Origin: JAHDBG01 sp963922685
Lineage (GTDB): Bacteria > Pseudomonadota > Gammaproteobacteria > Chromatiales > Chromatiaceae
NCBI GenBank assembly: GCA_963922685.1
Contig: CAWUJM010000022.1
Coordinates: 1 to 26,717 of the forward strand
DNA: 26,717 bases
Direction of reading: 5' to 3'
Under the pieces are notes generated by a model, which saw nothing but the letters and a program-made list of their open reading frames with translations, did not search any database and had not been told where the DNA came from. The first letter of the stretch is position 1; each line of letters begins with the position of its first letter. Shown piece by piece: positions 24,441 through 26,717 of the stretch. A program made the translations under genes and the position numbers.

Positions 24441-24477
24441 GCTACATTGTAGCTCAAGCAGGTATTCTGTCAATACC
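24441..24477 (-). promoter_or_regulatory. Promoter and likely autoregulatory operator of dinJ-yafQ
   Basis: On the minus strand a perfect -35 TTGACA (24468-24473) and a -10 TACAAT (24446-24451) are separated by 16 bp. Two inverted repeats overlap them: GCTACA-T-TGTAGC (24441-24453) on the -10 box and GGTATT-N5-AATACC (24461-24477) on the -35 box. This fits binding by a ribbon-helix-helix antitoxin. The site begins only 2 bp after the stop of the upstream cytochrome gene. Confidence 0.8.
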
Positions 24478-24478
24478 T

Positions 24479-26717
24479 TCAACTATCCCGGTTGAAGGCA
24501 CCATCCCGATTCCGATCCAGAGCCCGGCGGCCTGATCCCGGTGGTACACAGGTAAAGGTCACGGCATTGCCGTCTTCTGCTGCCAGTGCACGTAATTCCA
24601 CCGGCGTCAGATGGGATTCGCCGGTCAGATCCGGCTGATACAGATCGTCCGGCGGGCTATACAGGTAATGATGTATTTCGCCATCAATCCGACCCGTTGC
24701 CATCAGGTCGCACTCGGTCACCTCACCACCCAGCGTCGCCGAGGTGAATGCTGTACCAGCCCGGGCCTCCAGCAGATTCAGCCGCGCCAGCACTTCAGGC
24801 CCGCGATGCGCTGCCGACAAGGTCATCTGCTGTCCGACAACCGGTGCCAGATCAGTATCAAACTCCATCAGAAAGTCAACGATATTCAGGCGGACTGTGT
24901 CGTCAGGAATACCAATTCTGCCGACATTATTCAGGCAACCGTGTGAGGCATCAGCACCTGGCGGACAGCCCGCTTCGCCATTATCAAACACCGCACCCTG
25001 CAGAAAGTTAAACAGCCGGTCGGTCGCACCATCATGCAGAAAACCGAATCCGCGAATCTGATCACCCTGATGCGTCCGGGTGGTAGATGGCAGAAACAGC
25101 TCCCGATCCGGCAAACCGAACATCCCCACTCGCTGATACAGATTACGCAGATGCGGTGTCTTCAGCATCAGGATTTCGCCACCATGCGAGACCGCACCAT
25201 TGGTACCGAAAAAGCCTTTTGCCGGATCCAGCATATGGCAGCCCCGGCAATTGACCCCGTCTTTTTCCGGACCGTTGCTATCTCTGTCTTCAGCCAATCC
25301 GTCTGCCCGGCGTGCACCGGTAAAAAACTGCCGTCCCTGCGCCGCTGAGGCACTATGCGTACGATCCAGGCCAACATGTGGATCAGGCGGTAACTGCAAA
25401 GCCAGTGCAAAATCCGCAAAACGTGCCATATCAGCCTCCAGCTGTATGACCTCCGTACTTTTTGATGCAGCCTGGCTGTTTGCTGGCAACTCAATATCCA
25501 GCCCCAGCAGACCTTCATTCGCAACAATAAAATTTCTGAACGACAACCGCTCGTCCAGAGCACGCAAATCCTGCGTGCGATCTGTACCGAAATAGCCGGT
25601 CGCCCGATCACCCCGCCAGTGCATATGACCATGCGTTGACATGCCGCGCAATGTCTGGGTGCCCATCGGGCCGCCCTTCATGGATGCAAAGATATCCAGA
25701 TTCCCGCTGCCGTTTACCAGCTGGGTTAAAAACTGACATCCTGCCGAATCTTTCCCGCTCACTGTGCAGTCCAGCTCAGTGATATTGCGCGTCGGCTGCG
25801 GCTGCGTATTGATCGTATTCGGCTCATCCGGATTACCCAGATCCCAGGCCAGATGATCCGTATCCCTGAAGATATGACAAGCTGCGCAACTGGCCTCACC
25901 ATTGGATGACGTACGTTGTGCGTCATATAACATCGGACGTCCGGCGGTGACTGCCGCCGGTTCCGGATTATGCAGGGTCAGACGCTGTTCTTCCTGACCG
26001 TTTTCCAGATTGATCACGCTGACTGCATGGTCCAGATGGGTCTGCACAAATAAACGTTGCCGTGATTCATCCAGATGCACCCCCGACCGGCCCGCTATTC
26101 ACCTGAATATAGTCGGCACTGGCCTTCGTCGGATCGAAGCCTGACCAAGCCTGATCTGCATCCAGATCCGCCGTTCTGAAGACACCCACCTTATCTGATC
26201 CCAGCGCAGCCAAGTATAAGGTCGCGCCATCACCGCTGACCATCATTTGTGTCGGGATAGCTAAACTATGCTTTTTCGTATCGGCACTGGCCTTATGTAC
26301 TGCATAATCAATATGTGAATTCACATGTCGCGGCTTCACCTGAGCAGTATCCGGATCAAGCACGGTGATACGGGTCCGGGCAAGATTGCCCTGCACGGTG
26401 TTGCCACCATGCTGTCCCGGCCCTTCAAAACGAATATGATTCTGCGCTTCGGTATTGGAAACATACACCTTCCCACTCGCCGGATTGACCGCCAGGTTGT
26501 ATAAGGTCGTTCCGACATGGGCAAATACCTGAGCAGTCTGTAACGTACCGGTGTCAATCGCGAACACATCCTGATCCGGCAGATGGAAACGTACCCTGTT
26601 GGAAAAATTGCGTCCCAGCGGATCGCGCCATTCGCCACTCGCCCGATCAAACTTCACGATCATCAGCAATTCCCGCTGCGATAGAAACCCCCAATAAAAA
26701 TAAGGGTTGTAAGGGTG
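24479..26717 (-). pseudogene. Beta-propeller/di-heme cytochrome c protein, frameshifted and cut by the window edge
   Basis: Two frames together make one protein. The first (open from the window edge to 26067) has YVTN-type beta-propeller repeats (VFAHVGTTLYNLAVNPASGKVYVSN, MVSGDGATLYLAALGSDKVGVF). The second (24479 to about 26080) continues with HLDESRQRLFVQTHLDHAVSVINL, then two c-type heme sites, CAACH (65-69 of that frame) and CRGCH (278-282), and HGHMHWRGDRATGYF. The switch falls at a run of five C at 26080-26084; with one fewer base the reading becomes GPVGVHLDESRQRL and is continuous. The heme half resembles MauG/CcpA-type di-heme proteins, so a periplasmic redox enzyme is likely. The N-terminus and any signal peptide are outside the window. 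A sequencing error could explain the shift. Confidence 0.8.

Overview
This window looks like chromosomal DNA of a gammaproteobacterium, moderately GC-rich by eye. The basis is family-level recognition: a one-piece tmRNA with the tag ANDDNYALAA, two tRNA-Leu genes, an Rnf subunit pair, a sucA-sucB-cysQ order, queA-tgt overlapping by ATGA, and the dacC-dat-ybeD-lipB cluster. I cannot name the genus. Most of the window is housekeeping: isoprenoid precursor synthesis (dxs), queuosine tRNA modification (queA, tgt), the 2-oxoglutarate dehydrogenase E1 and E2 subunits, sulfur or inositol phosphate handling (cysQ), glycolysis (tpiA), Sec export (secG), Rnf electron transport (rnfD, rnfG), asparaginase, a giant FAD/Fe-S oxidoreductase, peptidoglycan trimming, D-amino acid transamination and lipoylation.

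Layout. 1-602: left-edge fragment, ssrA with a good promoter and terminator. 652-3224: thioredoxin-like protein, dxs, and tRNA-Leu(CAA) on the minus strand. 3285-3798: repeat element E1. 3799-5909: queA-tgt. 5900-10720 (minus): sucA-sucB-cysQ. 10982-11752: tpiA. 11735-12312: element E2. 12388-12934: secG, tRNA-Leu(GAG), terminator. 12933-14601 (minus): rnfD-rnfG. 14654-15119: element E3. 15132-20636: ansA, a broken Rpn-family gene, and the FAD/Fe-S oxidoreductase. 20637-20864: element E4 (partial). 20917-23875: dacC-dat-ybeD-lipB. 23867-24477 (minus): dinJ-yafQ-type toxin-antitoxin pair with its own promoter and operator. 24479-26717 (minus): a frameshifted beta-propeller/di-heme cytochrome gene that runs off the window.

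The most striking feature is a family of dispersed, non-coding elements, full length about 510-580 bp. They fill four intergenic regions, including the three longest. Each full copy has the plan: terminal inverted repeat (consensus GGGTGCGATTC...), a long near-perfect palindrome, a middle section, a second palindrome in opposite orientation, and the terminal repeat again. E1, E3 and E4 lie in one orientation and E2 in the other; E3 lacks its right end and E4 its left. The palindrome stems are 24-26 bp and mostly perfect. Their sequences differ between copies, but both arms have changed together, while the branched core inside them is conserved. E1 is flanked by a direct repeat that includes the queA start codon, and E2 supplies the last codons and stop of tpiA. 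No transposase is present, so these look like non-autonomous mobile elements of a type I do not recognise.

Signs of decay or rearrangement elsewhere: the N-terminally truncated, frameshifted Rpn-family remnant; a one-base frameshift in a C5 run of the cytochrome gene; rnfD-rnfG separated from the other rnf genes; and a YafQ-like toxin with Asn where E. coli YafQ has Asp67.
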